Assembly (NCBI RefSeq): GCF_001279695.1
Contig: NZ_LGDD01000351.1
Coordinates: 1 to 29,462, forward strand
Direction of reading: 5' to 3'
DNA: 29,462 nucleotides
From: Streptomyces sp. WM6378
GTDB taxonomy: Bacteria > Actinomycetota > Actinomycetes > Streptomycetales > Streptomycetaceae
Part shown: piece after piece, positions 22,566 to 29,462 of the stretch
Layout: each line of letters opens with the position of its first letter
Numbering within the stretch: the first letter of the stretch is position 1
The notes under the pieces: model-generated
The model's database searches: none
Seen by the model: only the letters and a program-made list of their open reading frames with translations
Told to the model about the DNA's origin: nothing
Position numbers and translations under genes: made by a program

Positions 22566-22739
22566 ACCGGGACACTCGGCCAAAGCCTCCCGGCCGGGAC
22601 CGCACCGGGGGTCCGGCGTCATTGAGGCCCTTCCAGCCTGGCGAGAGTGGCTGCGAGTTGGACGAATCTGCAGAACGGCGAAGCTCCTGGTAGACGAGTT
22701 GTCGGCCAAGATCAACCGTCGTTCCAGGGGCTCCGTTCG

Positions 22740-23110
22740 CTTGTCCACCGCGCGGATCTCGGCGGGGGCACCGACCGGGACCTGCGGGGTGCCGCGTACG
22801 GCGCGCAAGGCCTTCGCCCGGCGCAGGAGCGCCTGCCAGTCGTCCAGGTACAGCGACGTACGGAACAGCCTCGCGGCGGCCATGACCAGGGAGGTCAGGG
22901 CGCCGGTGGAGGTGCGTACCGCGATGACGGCGGTCGCGGCGATGGCCAGGTCCATCCGCCCGGTTGCCGCCAGCCAGCCGAGCGCGGCCCAGGTCGCGCC
23001 GAGCATCAGCTCTCTGACGACGGAACCGAGCATCGTGACCCGCAGGACGCGCGGGAGTGCCGCCCGGTGGTGGCCTTGATCCGGTCGGTGGCCTCCCGGT
23101 ATCAGGTGGT
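22740..23110 (-). pseudogene. Fragment of an ABC exporter (membrane domain)
   Basis: Minus-strand YREATDRIKATTGRHSRAS, then after a frameshift near 23045 VLRVTMLGSVVRELMLGATW, AALGWLAATGRMDLAIAATA, RTSTGALTSLVMAAARLFRT, SLYLDDWQALLRRAKALRAV. This is the last pair of membrane helices and linker of streptomycete ABC-type exporters (fused permease-ATPase) that precede the nucleotide-binding domain. The N-terminal helices and the whole ATPase are missing. It ends upstream beside an IS3-type transposase fragment at 23149, suggesting insertion-associated deletion. Confidence 0.75.
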
Positions 23111-23148
23111 CAGGAAGGTGGCCATGGTGGTGACGTGTCGGCTGCGCG

Positions 23149-23380
23149 ATGGGCGACCACCACCGCGCGGGCCTGGTCGTCGACGCGTTGAACATGGCCC
23201 GCGGCCGGGCTGCCCTGGAGCCTGGGTGCATCGCGCACTCGGATCGCGGCAGCGACTATACGTCCACTGAATTCCTCGGGAGACAGGCGCGTTGGGGCTC
23301 CGGCAAAGCTCTGGGCGCACCGGGTCGTGCTTCGACAACGCCGCTGCAGAGAGTTTCTGGGCCCTGGTCAACCGTGCCTC
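23149..23380 (+). pseudogene. IS3-family transposase fragment
   Basis: Plus-strand HHRAGLVVDALNMARGRAAL, EPGCIAHSDRGSDYTSTEFL followed after a one-base shift near 23290 by GLRQSSGRTGSCFDNAAAES and FWALV. These are the middle and end of the DDE integrase core (rve) of IS3-family OrfB: the second Asp lies in HSDRGSDYTS and the Glu in NAAAESFW. The first Asp and both ends of the element are missing, no terminal repeats are found, and the frame is broken, so it is inactive. Confidence 0.88.
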
Positions 23381-23659
23381 GACGATGTCGAGTTGCTCCA
23401 GGGGCTGCGACGTACTTCGCTGTTCCTTCTTCCATCGGGAAGACCTCCATCACGCCGGACCGCTTGGGGTGGGGGCGGCGCCGCACCAGGTGCGCCGTCT
23501 CGACGGCACCTACCACCCCAGCCACAAGGCTCAGGGCAGCGTGAACCGCATCGGGTGTCTGGCGAAACAAGCACGCCGCCGACAAGCGCCACAGCGCAGT
23601 GATCAACAGAGCCAACGCTGCTTGATTCGGGACCAGTTGTTCTGGCACACACTGCACAG
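23381..23659. other. Region between the IS3 fragment and the phosphoesterase terminator
   Basis: About 280 bp. On the minus strand a hydrophobic Ala/Leu run (QAALALLITALWRLSAACLF, about 23570-23635) could be a remnant of a membrane protein, but no family, start or ribosome binding site supports a gene. Confidence 0.3.
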
Positions 23660-23699
23660 AGGGGCCCCTGCCCGGTGGTGTTGCCGGGCAGGGGCCCTT
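23660..23699 (-). terminator. Terminator of the ABC/phosphoesterase operon
   Basis: GGGCCCCTGCCCGG (23662-23675) and CCGGGCAGGGGCCC (23684-23697) form a perfect 14-bp stem with an 8-nt loop, extendable by two pairs. It lies about 18 nt after the phosphoesterase stop (23717-23719). No U-tract follows, as is common in this genus. Confidence 0.85.
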
Positions 23700-23716
23700 G
23701 ACGCGAGCAGGTCGCG

Positions 23717-26467
23717 TCAGCCGTCGGACTCCGGTGACGGGATGTAGGCACCGGGTACGTCGTTCGGTGCGTAGATCTTGTTCTCGCCGGGGTACGGCTT
23801 CGACCAGTTGTGGGTCTGGTACCACGTGAAGTGGTTCATCTGCGCGGGGTTCGCGAAGTCGGGCACGGCATGGGGGCCGGTCAGCCGCTGCTTCGACTTC
23901 CAGGTGTTCCACTCCGCCGCGAGCGACTGCTTGTCGGCAGGCACCTTGGTCGCCGGTACGGCAACTGCCTTGGGGTCCTGCGGCGCCGGGGTGTCCACAC
24001 CGCAGGAAGGCGGGGTGCTCAGACCGTCGGTCAGCGAGGTCCGGTTGGGCAGCGCTTTGAACGGGGCGTAGTCCGGGTGCTGGGTGAACGCCTCGCGCAT
24101 CGGGGTGGCCGCGCTGTCCTTCTGGTTCATCGGGCGGGTTCCGAGGATCTGCTCGATGGTCCGGATCATCGTGATCTGCGAGTAGTAGTGGCTGTCGACG
24201 GTGCCGTGCCGGGCCCAGGGGCTGATGATCTGGATCGGCGCGCGGTGGCCGTCGACATGGTCGAGGCCGGCCTGGGAGTCGTCCTCGACAACGAAGATCG
24301 CCGAGTCCTTCCAGTACTTGCTGTGGGAGATCTCGTCGACGATCCTGCCGGTCGCGAGGTCGTTGTCCGCAACCTGGGCGGCGGGGCCCGCCGGACCACC
24401 GGTGTGGTCGCTGGAGAGCCAGAGCATGTTCAGGTTCGCCGGACCGTTCTTCTCGAAGTCCTGCTTCCAGATCTGCTCCCGGTAGATGTCCGGGACGCTG
24501 GTGTCGAACTTCGGGAAACCGGGCACCGACACGCTGTTGAGTGACGGGATCGGCGAGGACGAGTTGAGGGTGTAGGCGGTGCCTTGCCCGGTCGCGCCCA
24601 TGTTCTTGGCGTCGCAGTACAGGTTCTGCCAACTCGCGTCCGACGGCTTGGTCAGGAACTGCTGGAACTCGCCGAAGTCCCGCACGGACTTCCCCGCCGC
24701 CTGCGTACCGGTCCAGAGGAAGCCGGTCCGCTGGTGGCCGAGTGCGTCGTCCTCGGTGTCGTAACTGCGCGCGTACTCACCGGCCGAGGACTCGGTGTAC
24801 TCCGGATTGTCGGCCTGCATCAGCCAGTTGTGGCCCTCGGCCGAGTTCGTGCCGATGTCGTACGTGTTGTCGTACAGCCCGAACTGCTGGGCCAGTGCGT
24901 GCTGATTGGGCGTCACATTTTCGCCGAACTGCGTCAGCGCCGGGTTGCCGTTGCCCTTCGCGATGTCGCCGTAGACCTGGTCGTAGGTCCGGTTCTCCTT
25001 GACGATCAGGAAGACGTGCTTGATTGTCGAGGGGTCGCCGATCCGTGCCGGGACCGGCACGGGCTTCGCCCTGCTGGTCTTGTCGGCCAGTGCGACCGCG
25101 CCCTCGCTCCAGCCGTTCTGCTGGAAGACCTTGGCGGTCTCGGACCTGATGACACGGTCGCTCGGCAGCGTGAACTGCGTCAGGCTCGACGTCGTGTCGT
25201 GGGTGTTGTGGCCTGCGCTGTCGGGGCGGCGGGCGTCGACACCACGGGTGTTGGACACCACAATCTTGTTGCCGACGGTGGCGATCTCTGCGGGGAAGTA
25301 GTCCGTCGGGAGCAGGCCGACGTAGCTGACCGGCTCCTGCGGGGTCGTGTACCGGTAGACGGCGACGGCGTTGGCGCGGCCGAGCGTCACCAGCAGGTGA
25401 CCGTCGTCGGTGAGGGCCACCGCGTTGGGCTCGTAGCCGACGGACGCCTCCGGCCACGGCTGGGTGGAGATGGTCTGTACGACCTTGTCGTTGGAGGTGC
25501 TGATGACCGACACGTTGTTGTCGGCGGTGTTGGTGACGAACACCGCCCCGTGCTTGGCGTACACGGCGGTCGGGTGCAGACCGACACCGATGGCCCCGAC
25601 GGCGCCGGACGGCTTCGCCAGGTTGATGACACTGACCGTGCCGGTGGTGGTGGCACCGGTCACCGGGCTGGCCGGCACCTGGGTGTCATAGGAGTTGAGC
25701 GTGGAGTCGCCGGCCTTCGCCGGGCGGCCGCCCTCGTTGCTGACGTAGAGCTTGTTGCCGACCAGGACCATGCCGCGCGGGGCGTTGCCCACGTTCCAGC
25801 TCTGCTTGACGGTCCCGGTGGCCGTGTCGATGGCGACCGCGCGGTTCTGGCCGTTGACGGCGGAGTACACGGTGGAGCCGTCGGCCGAGAACACCGCCGC
25901 ACCCACCAGGGCGTGCTTGGTGCCCTGGACCGGGATCGAGATGGTCGTCGGTTTGGAGAGGGTGCCGTCCGAGTTCACGGTGAACTTGGTGTAGCCGTCG
26001 GCCTGGCCGAGCCACAGTTGCGAGCCGTCGGGCGAGTACGTCGGGCCTTCCTGCCCGACGGCGCCGCTCGTGATGCGCAGGTCGTCCGACGGGGAACTGC
26101 CGATGCGCTGCTTCACCTGCCGGGTCTTGAGGTCCACGACGACCAGCGCCGCATCACCGTCGGTGACCGAGGCCGCGAGGTGGCTGCCGTCCGGGCTGAC
26201 CGTTGACGACATGATCTTCCCGTCGTTGATGACGAGACGGCTGCCGTACGGGGCGATGTACTGGTCGCTGGAGATGACCTGGCCCTTGGGGGTGACCTGG
26301 CCGACCTGCTCGGTGCCGAACTGGCGGGTTTCGGCGACCGCGGTGCCGACGGCCAGGGCGGCAGTGGCGATGCATGCCGTGACCAGCGTTGCCCGGCGGC
26401 CGACCCGTCTGCCGAGCAGGACGAAGTACTCGTTCTCGACTTGCCGACGGCGGCGCGTTATCTGCAT
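23717..26467 (-). CDS. Membrane-anchored YncE-like beta-propeller / phosphoesterase fusion
   Basis: 916 residues from ATG 26467, with AAGGGATG just upstream overlapping the permease stop. A cytoplasmic Arg-rich N-terminus (MQITRRRRQVENEYFVLLGR) precedes one membrane helix (26-46, TLVTACIATAALAVGTAVA). Residues about 75-440 form a YVTN/YncE seven-bladed propeller with repeats such as AVNGQNRAVAIDTATGTV, VTNTADNNVSVISTSNDKVV and GNKIVVSN. Residues about 483-800 are a PF04185 phosphoesterase of the phospholipase C/AcpA type: VKENRTYDQVYGD (Glu491, Asn492), NSAEGHNW (Ser542 a candidate nucleophile), SSDHTGG and VVEDDSQAGLDHVDGHR (Asp729, Asp730). It would act outside the membrane on a phosphomonoester or phosphodiester. 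It is the last gene of the ABC operon, 4 nt after the permease. Confidence 0.92.
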   Translation of the reverse strand: MQITRRRRQVENEYFVLLGRRVGRRATLVTACIATAALAVGTAVAETRQFGTEQVGQVTPKGQVISSDQYIAPYGSRLVINDGKIMSSTVSPDGSHLAASVTDGDAALVVVDLKTRQVKQRIGSSPSDDLRITSGAVGQEGPTYSPDGSQLWLGQADGYTKFTVNSDGTLSKPTTISIPVQGTKHALVGAAVFSADGSTVYSAVNGQNRAVAIDTATGTVKQSWNVGNAPRGMVLVGNKLYVSNEGGRPAKAGDSTLNSYDTQVPASPVTGATTTGTVSVINLAKPSGAVGAIGVGLHPTAVYAKHGAVFVTNTADNNVSVISTSNDKVVQTISTQPWPEASVGYEPNAVALTDDGHLLVTLGRANAVAVYRYTTPQEPVSYVGLLPTDYFPAEIATVGNKIVVSNTRGVDARRPDSAGHNTHDTTSSLTQFTLPSDRVIRSETAKVFQQNGWSEGAVALADKTSRAKPVPVPARIGDPSTIKHVFLIVKENRTYDQVYGDIAKGNGNPALTQFGENVTPNQHALAQQFGLYDNTYDIGTNSAEGHNWLMQADNPEYTESSAGEYARSYDTEDDALGHQRTGFLWTGTQAAGKSVRDFGEFQQFLTKPSDASWQNLYCDAKNMGATGQGTAYTLNSSSPIPSLNSVSVPGFPKFDTSVPDIYREQIWKQDFEKNGPANLNMLWLSSDHTGGPAGPAAQVADNDLATGRIVDEISHSKYWKDSAIFVVEDDSQAGLDHVDGHRAPIQIISPWARHGTVDSHYYSQITMIRTIEQILGTRPMNQKDSAATPMREAFTQHPDYAPFKALPNRTSLTDGLSTPPSCGVDTPAPQDPKAVAVPATKVPADKQSLAAEWNTWKSKQRLTGPHAVPDFANPAQMNHFTWYQTHNWSKPYPGENKIYAPNDVPGAYIPSPESDG

Positions 26468-26471
26468 GGCG

Positions 26472-27836
26472 TCATCCCTTCGGGGTGGTGGAGAGCAGTT
26501 CGACGTTGGCGTCGAACTGCCACAGCGGGTTCGGTGCGTCCCCGGCCGGGGTCCGCACCAGGAAGTAGCCGTTCACCTCCTTCGGTCCGTCGCCATCGGC
26601 CACGAAGCGTCCGTCCGCGGCGACATCGAGCTGGTAGATGGCCGACCCGGTGGCCGCGACGCCGGGGAGATGCCAGGAGACGACGCAACGCCAGTCGTTG
26701 CCCGGCCCCTCGGCAGTGAGCCGGCCGGCGCCCTTGTCACACGCCGCCGTGACCCGCAGCTGCGCCTCGGTGACCTCGGGGCGGTTGAGCTGCTTGGTCT
26801 GCAGGCGGTAGAGATGGGCGAATGCCGTGGCGACCGACCGCTGTACCTTGTCCTGCTCGATTCCCGACCCCGTCGACGGGGTCGGGGTCGCCACGGCGAC
26901 GGCCGTGACCGTGAGGGCGACCAGGCCGGCCAGCGGCAGCAGCGCGGCGGTGAGCGCGCGGCGCCCGGAGCCGTCGTAGCTCAGGTCGGTGAAGTCGCGC
27001 CGCAGGAACAGCAGATAGGCCAGCGCGGTCGCGAGCACGGCCCACACCAGGCCGACGACGATGCCGATCAGCAGCGGGCCGAGCTGCGCCGGGTCGGTGA
27101 ACAGCCCGTTCCAGGCGATGAAGGCGTAGCTGGGCAGGGCGAGTCGTACGGCGACGGGCAGCGGCAGCATCTGGGCGAGCTGCATCGCGAGCGCGACGAC
27201 CGCGGGCAGCAGCAGTCCCATCGGGGAGCGTCCCAGCGCGACCGACCCGAGCAGACCGATCCCGGCGAGGGCCAGGGTCGGCGCGAGCACACACGCCCAG
27301 GCGAGGAGGACCTTCCCGGCGGCGTCCGAGGGCTCCAGCAGGTGCCCGTCGAAGCCGACCAGCGGCTGGTTGCCGACCGCCACGAGGCCGCCGACCGCGC
27401 TGGAACAGGCCAGGCCGACCACGAGCAGCAGGACGACGGTGAGGCTGGCCAGTGCCTTCGCCACGAAGATCCGCCGAGGCGAGCGGACCACCACGAGCAG
27501 ATGGCGCCAGGTGCCGAGCCGGTCCTCGGAGGCGAACACGTCACCGGCGACCACCGAGGTCAGCAACGGGAGCGCCCAGGTGCCCGCGAAGCCGAGCATC
27601 ACCAGTGGTCCGGCCCACCCCGTGGCGTGCATCCAGCGACCGAAGAGCGTGTCGGAGGGCAGAGTGCTCTGCCGGCTCACCGCCGCGACGAACAGCGCCG
27701 GTGCGATCCAGCAGGCGAGGACAAGCAGCCGGATCCGCCATTGCGAAACCAGCTTGACCAGCTCGAAGCGGTAGCAGCGCGACACCGAGACGCGACGGGC
27801 AACGCCGGCCTGGTCGTTGACGGTGGCCGCGGTCAT
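26472..27836 (-). CDS. ABC-2-type permease with extracytoplasmic C-terminal domain
   Basis: 454 residues from ATG 27836, whose ATGA overlaps the ATPase stop; GGGGAG lies directly upstream. Seven hydrophobic segments are visible at about 37-55, 77-97, 130-152, 178-200, 206-226, 253-277 and 296-316. GDVFASEDRLGTWRHLLVVV after the second helix is the ABC-2 coupling region (S/A-x-E-x-x-x-G-T). With an odd number of helices and a cytoplasmic N-terminus, the last 130 residues (GIEQDKVQRSVATAFAHLYR ... FDANVELLSTTPKG) should be outside. This tail has Cys366 and Cys384, which could pair, and is unusual for an ABC-2 permease. The next gene starts 4 nt after the stop, so tail and phosphoesterase probably meet at the outer face. 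Confidence 0.88.
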   Translation of the reverse strand: MTAATVNDQAGVARRVSVSRCYRFELVKLVSQWRIRLLVLACWIAPALFVAAVSRQSTLPSDTLFGRWMHATGWAGPLVMLGFAGTWALPLLTSVVAGDVFASEDRLGTWRHLLVVVRSPRRIFVAKALASLTVVLLLVVGLACSSAVGGLVAVGNQPLVGFDGHLLEPSDAAGKVLLAWACVLAPTLALAGIGLLGSVALGRSPMGLLLPAVVALAMQLAQMLPLPVAVRLALPSYAFIAWNGLFTDPAQLGPLLIGIVVGLVWAVLATALAYLLFLRRDFTDLSYDGSGRRALTAALLPLAGLVALTVTAVAVATPTPSTGSGIEQDKVQRSVATAFAHLYRLQTKQLNRPEVTEAQLRVTAACDKGAGRLTAEGPGNDWRCVVSWHLPGVAATGSAIYQLDVAADGRFVADGDGPKEVNGYFLVRTPAGDAPNPLWQFDANVELLSTTPKG

Positions 27837-28774
27837 CTCCCCGCCTCCTGCGGATCGGTGAGGGCGAGGAACGCGGCCTCCAGCGGGGACACCACGGGTG
27901 TGAGCTCGCGCACCGAGATGCCCGCCTGTACGAGCCCCACCACCAGTGCGTCGAGGGCGGGTACCGGCGCGCGCACGACGAGCCGCTGGGCGTCGTGCCG
28001 CGCCATCGGTTCTTCGACGACATGGACCCCGGCGGTGTCGACAGCCACCCGGCGGGCGGCCTGCGGATCGGAGGCGAGCAGCCGGTAGTCGAGTTCACGG
28101 CTCTCGGCGGCCAGCTTGCTCAGCGGGCCGGAGAAGACGATCCGTCCGGTGGCGAGGATGGTGACCTCGGAGCACAGTGCCTCAAGGTCGTCCATGCGGT
28201 GGCTCGAAAGCACGACGGTGGTTCCGTCCGCCGCGAGTCGGGTGAGGACACCGTGGACGTGTTTCTTGCCTGCCGGGTCGAGGCCGTTGGACGGCTCGTC
28301 GAGCACGAGCAGCCGGGGCTTGGTGAGCAGGGCGGCGGCGAGCCCGAGCCGCTGACGCATGCCGAGGGAGAAACCGCGGGCCCGGTCGTCGGCGACGTCG
28401 GTGAGCCCGACCTGGTCGAGCACGTCGTCGATCCCCGCCGCCCGCGCGTCGTCGCCGCGCAGAGCGGCCATCGCGGCGAGATTCTGCCTGGCGGTGAGCG
28501 AGGGGTAGAGCCCGGGCCCGTCCACGAACCCGGCGACACCGTCAGGAGCGGCCGGCCTCCGCCCGACCGGCGTACCCAGGATCTCAAGACGGCCGCTGTC
28601 GGCGACGGCGAGGCCCAGCAGGAGCCCGAGCAGCGTGGTCTTGCCGGCGCCGTTCGGCCCGACCAGACCGTGTATCTGCCCCTGTGCCACATCCAGATCG
28701 ATGCCGTCGAGTGCGACTACGTCACCGAAGCACTTGGTGATCGCGTGTGCCCGGACGGAAAGGAGTGCGTCCAT
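27833..28774 (-). CDS. ABC transporter ATP-binding protein
   Basis: 313 residues from ATG 28774; GAAGGGA lies 3 nt upstream, partly shared with AAGAAGG. Walker A GPNGAGKTT (39-47), Q-loop region near GFVDGPGLYPSLTARQNL, signature FSLGMRQRL (135-143, an S-L-G-M-R-Q variant), Walker B LLVLDEPSNGLDP (Asp159, Glu160) and H-loop SSHRMDD (His192) are all present. The C-terminal 90 residues (LDYRLLASDPQAARRVAVDT...) are the accessory domain common in ABC-2 exporters. It is the first gene of a three-gene operon, overlapping the permease by 4 nt. It energises export of an unknown substrate. Confidence 0.95.
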   Translation of the reverse strand: MDALLSVRAHAITKCFGDVVALDGIDLDVAQGQIHGLVGPNGAGKTTLLGLLLGLAVADSGRLEILGTPVGRRPAAPDGVAGFVDGPGLYPSLTARQNLAAMAALRGDDARAAGIDDVLDQVGLTDVADDRARGFSLGMRQRLGLAAALLTKPRLLVLDEPSNGLDPAGKKHVHGVLTRLAADGTTVVLSSHRMDDLEALCSEVTILATGRIVFSGPLSKLAAESRELDYRLLASDPQAARRVAVDTAGVHVVEEPMARHDAQRLVVRAPVPALDALVVGLVQAGISVRELTPVVSPLEAAFLALTDPQEAGR

Positions 28775-29375
28775 GGGTCCCTTCTTTCGAAGCCTCCAGG
28801 GAACTTAGGGACGACACAAAGCGCAAGCAGGAACAGCGAGTTGAAAGTTCGGGGAACGGAAGACGGCCGGCATGCGCCGCGCCGATGGACTGGGCGGCGC
28901 CGTCTCGTCCGGCGCCTGGCACGTCCCGCGTCGGCGGGGAGGTGGGCGAGGGCGGCGAGTTCTGGGGCCGGCGGCGGGACGATGGCGAGCAGGGAAGTGA
29001 ATTGACGGTTAGTCAGGTGGGATTCGGGGCGGGGCAGGCGGTACGGGGTGCGGCAGGTTTCGTCATCCGCCATGTGCGTACGCCGACGCATCCGCTGTAC
29101 GACCACCGGGAAGCTGGAGTTGACCGACGTCCACACAGGCATGGCCGCCACCAGCGATCGTGGGAGGACGAGCACGGGCTCCAGACCGTGGTGGCGGCGG
29201 AGACGGCCTCACGCTGGCGATGGCCGACCGCTGGGACGCCGCGGGCACGGCGGGCGAACGTGCCGTCGCGTCGCACGCCGAAGCGTCGAAACCGCCCCTG
29301 GCCATGCAGATGGTCTGCGAGTTCGTACGCCCGGTGATTACTGCAAGGGTGTTTGCGGTGACGGGCTAAGAGGCC
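28775..29375. other. Upstream region of the ABC operon, no convincing gene
   Basis: About 600 bp. The right part of it must contain the ABC operon promoter, though no clear -10/-35 pair is seen. A minus-strand frame near 28900-29080 (RLPRPESHLTNRQFTSLLAI) and a plus-strand frame ending at 29369 (MQMVCEFVRPVITARVFAV) look mildly protein-like but lack family, ribosome binding site or good start. The boundary of the IS element to the right probably lies near 29360. Confidence 0.4.
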
Positions 29376-29462
29376 CTAACAAAGGCGTTGGACGTGTCGG
29401 TGTGTGATGAGGCAAGTGGCGAGGCCGAGGAAGGCTTCGTGGATGTCATCGCGTCGTTCCCA
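29376..29462 (-). CDS. IS5-type transposase, C-terminal end only
   Basis: The minus strand entering at the right edge reads WERRDDIHEAFLGLATCLIT followed by HRHVQRLC and a TAG at 29376-29378. The pattern R-x-D-I-H-x-A-F-L-x-L-A-C is the common C-terminus of IS5/IS4-type DDE transposases in streptomycetes. The terminal inverted repeat should lie just beyond the stop, around GGCCTCTTAG (on the minus strand, 29365-29375), but the partner end is outside the window. Whether the element is intact cannot be judged. Confidence 0.7.
   Translation of the reverse strand, partial: WERRDDIHEAFLGLATCLITHRHVQRLC

Noticed and set aside
24584..26206. 540-codon plus-strand frame
   Set aside because: Antisense to the phosphoesterase; Val/Gly/Asp-rich mirror of its codons.
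28900..29369. Possible small genes on either strand upstream of the ABC operon
   Set aside because: Weakly protein-like but with no ribosome binding site, no family and no conserved motif visible.
1..29462. tRNA, rRNA or CRISPR arrays
   Set aside because: No cloverleaf-like sequence with a CCA end or GGTTCGAATCC-type arm and no regularly spaced direct repeats were seen.

Overview
The window looks like a Streptomyces chromosome, probably a variable accessory or arm-like region. The evidence is the very high GC content with strong third-position GC, GTG/TTG starts, and families typical of streptomycetes: an EshA-type family 2 encapsulin, a SigE-type ECF sigma factor, a TipA-like MerR regulator, helicase-associated-repeat proteins, a secreted S53 peptidase and an I36 inhibitor. 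The genus is inferred from gene content, not from a marker gene.

Layout. The left edge (1-120, minus) holds the first 40 codons of an encapsulin shell protein. From 858 to about 2600 lies a decayed stretch: a STAS gene broken by a 22-bp duplication, pieces of a helicase-associated-domain protein (one with a 17-bp duplication), a small secreted peptide gene, and an unidentified protein fragment. From 2645 to 4898 (minus) come a PIG-V-type mannosyltransferase, a Pro/Thr-rich single-pass membrane protein and an ECF sigma factor; the last two overlap and are translationally coupled. From 5335 to 10485 there are three regulator/enzyme modules: MarR with a divergent alpha/beta hydrolase around a near-perfect operator, a TipA-like MerR with its own 19-bp-spacer promoter, and a second alpha/beta hydrolase divergent from an ArsR-like HTH regulator.

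From 10660 to 16221 there are a small membrane protein, a 174-bp deletion-derived copy of part of the big phosphoesterase gene found later, a DUF6968-like protein, an AraC regulator upstream of a secreted I36 inhibitor, a CYTH protein, a secreted endonuclease/exonuclease/phosphatase-fold phosphodiesterase and a small charged protein. A second helicase-associated pseudogene follows (16345-17010), then a secreted sedolisin with a clear terminator, a small Cys-containing ORF, a DppA-type D-aminopeptidase and an FMN alpha-hydroxyacid oxidase.

The right end contains a truncated ABC-exporter fragment abutting a broken IS3 transposase. It then has a tightly coupled three-gene operon (23717-28774, minus) for an ABC ATPase, a 7-TM permease with an extracytoplasmic C-terminal domain, and a 916-aa membrane-anchored beta-propeller/phosphoesterase. 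The window ends inside an IS5-type transposase. The most system-like unit is this operon, whose products probably act together at the cell surface. The many pseudogenes, IS remnants and short duplications mark the rest as a region under rearrangement.
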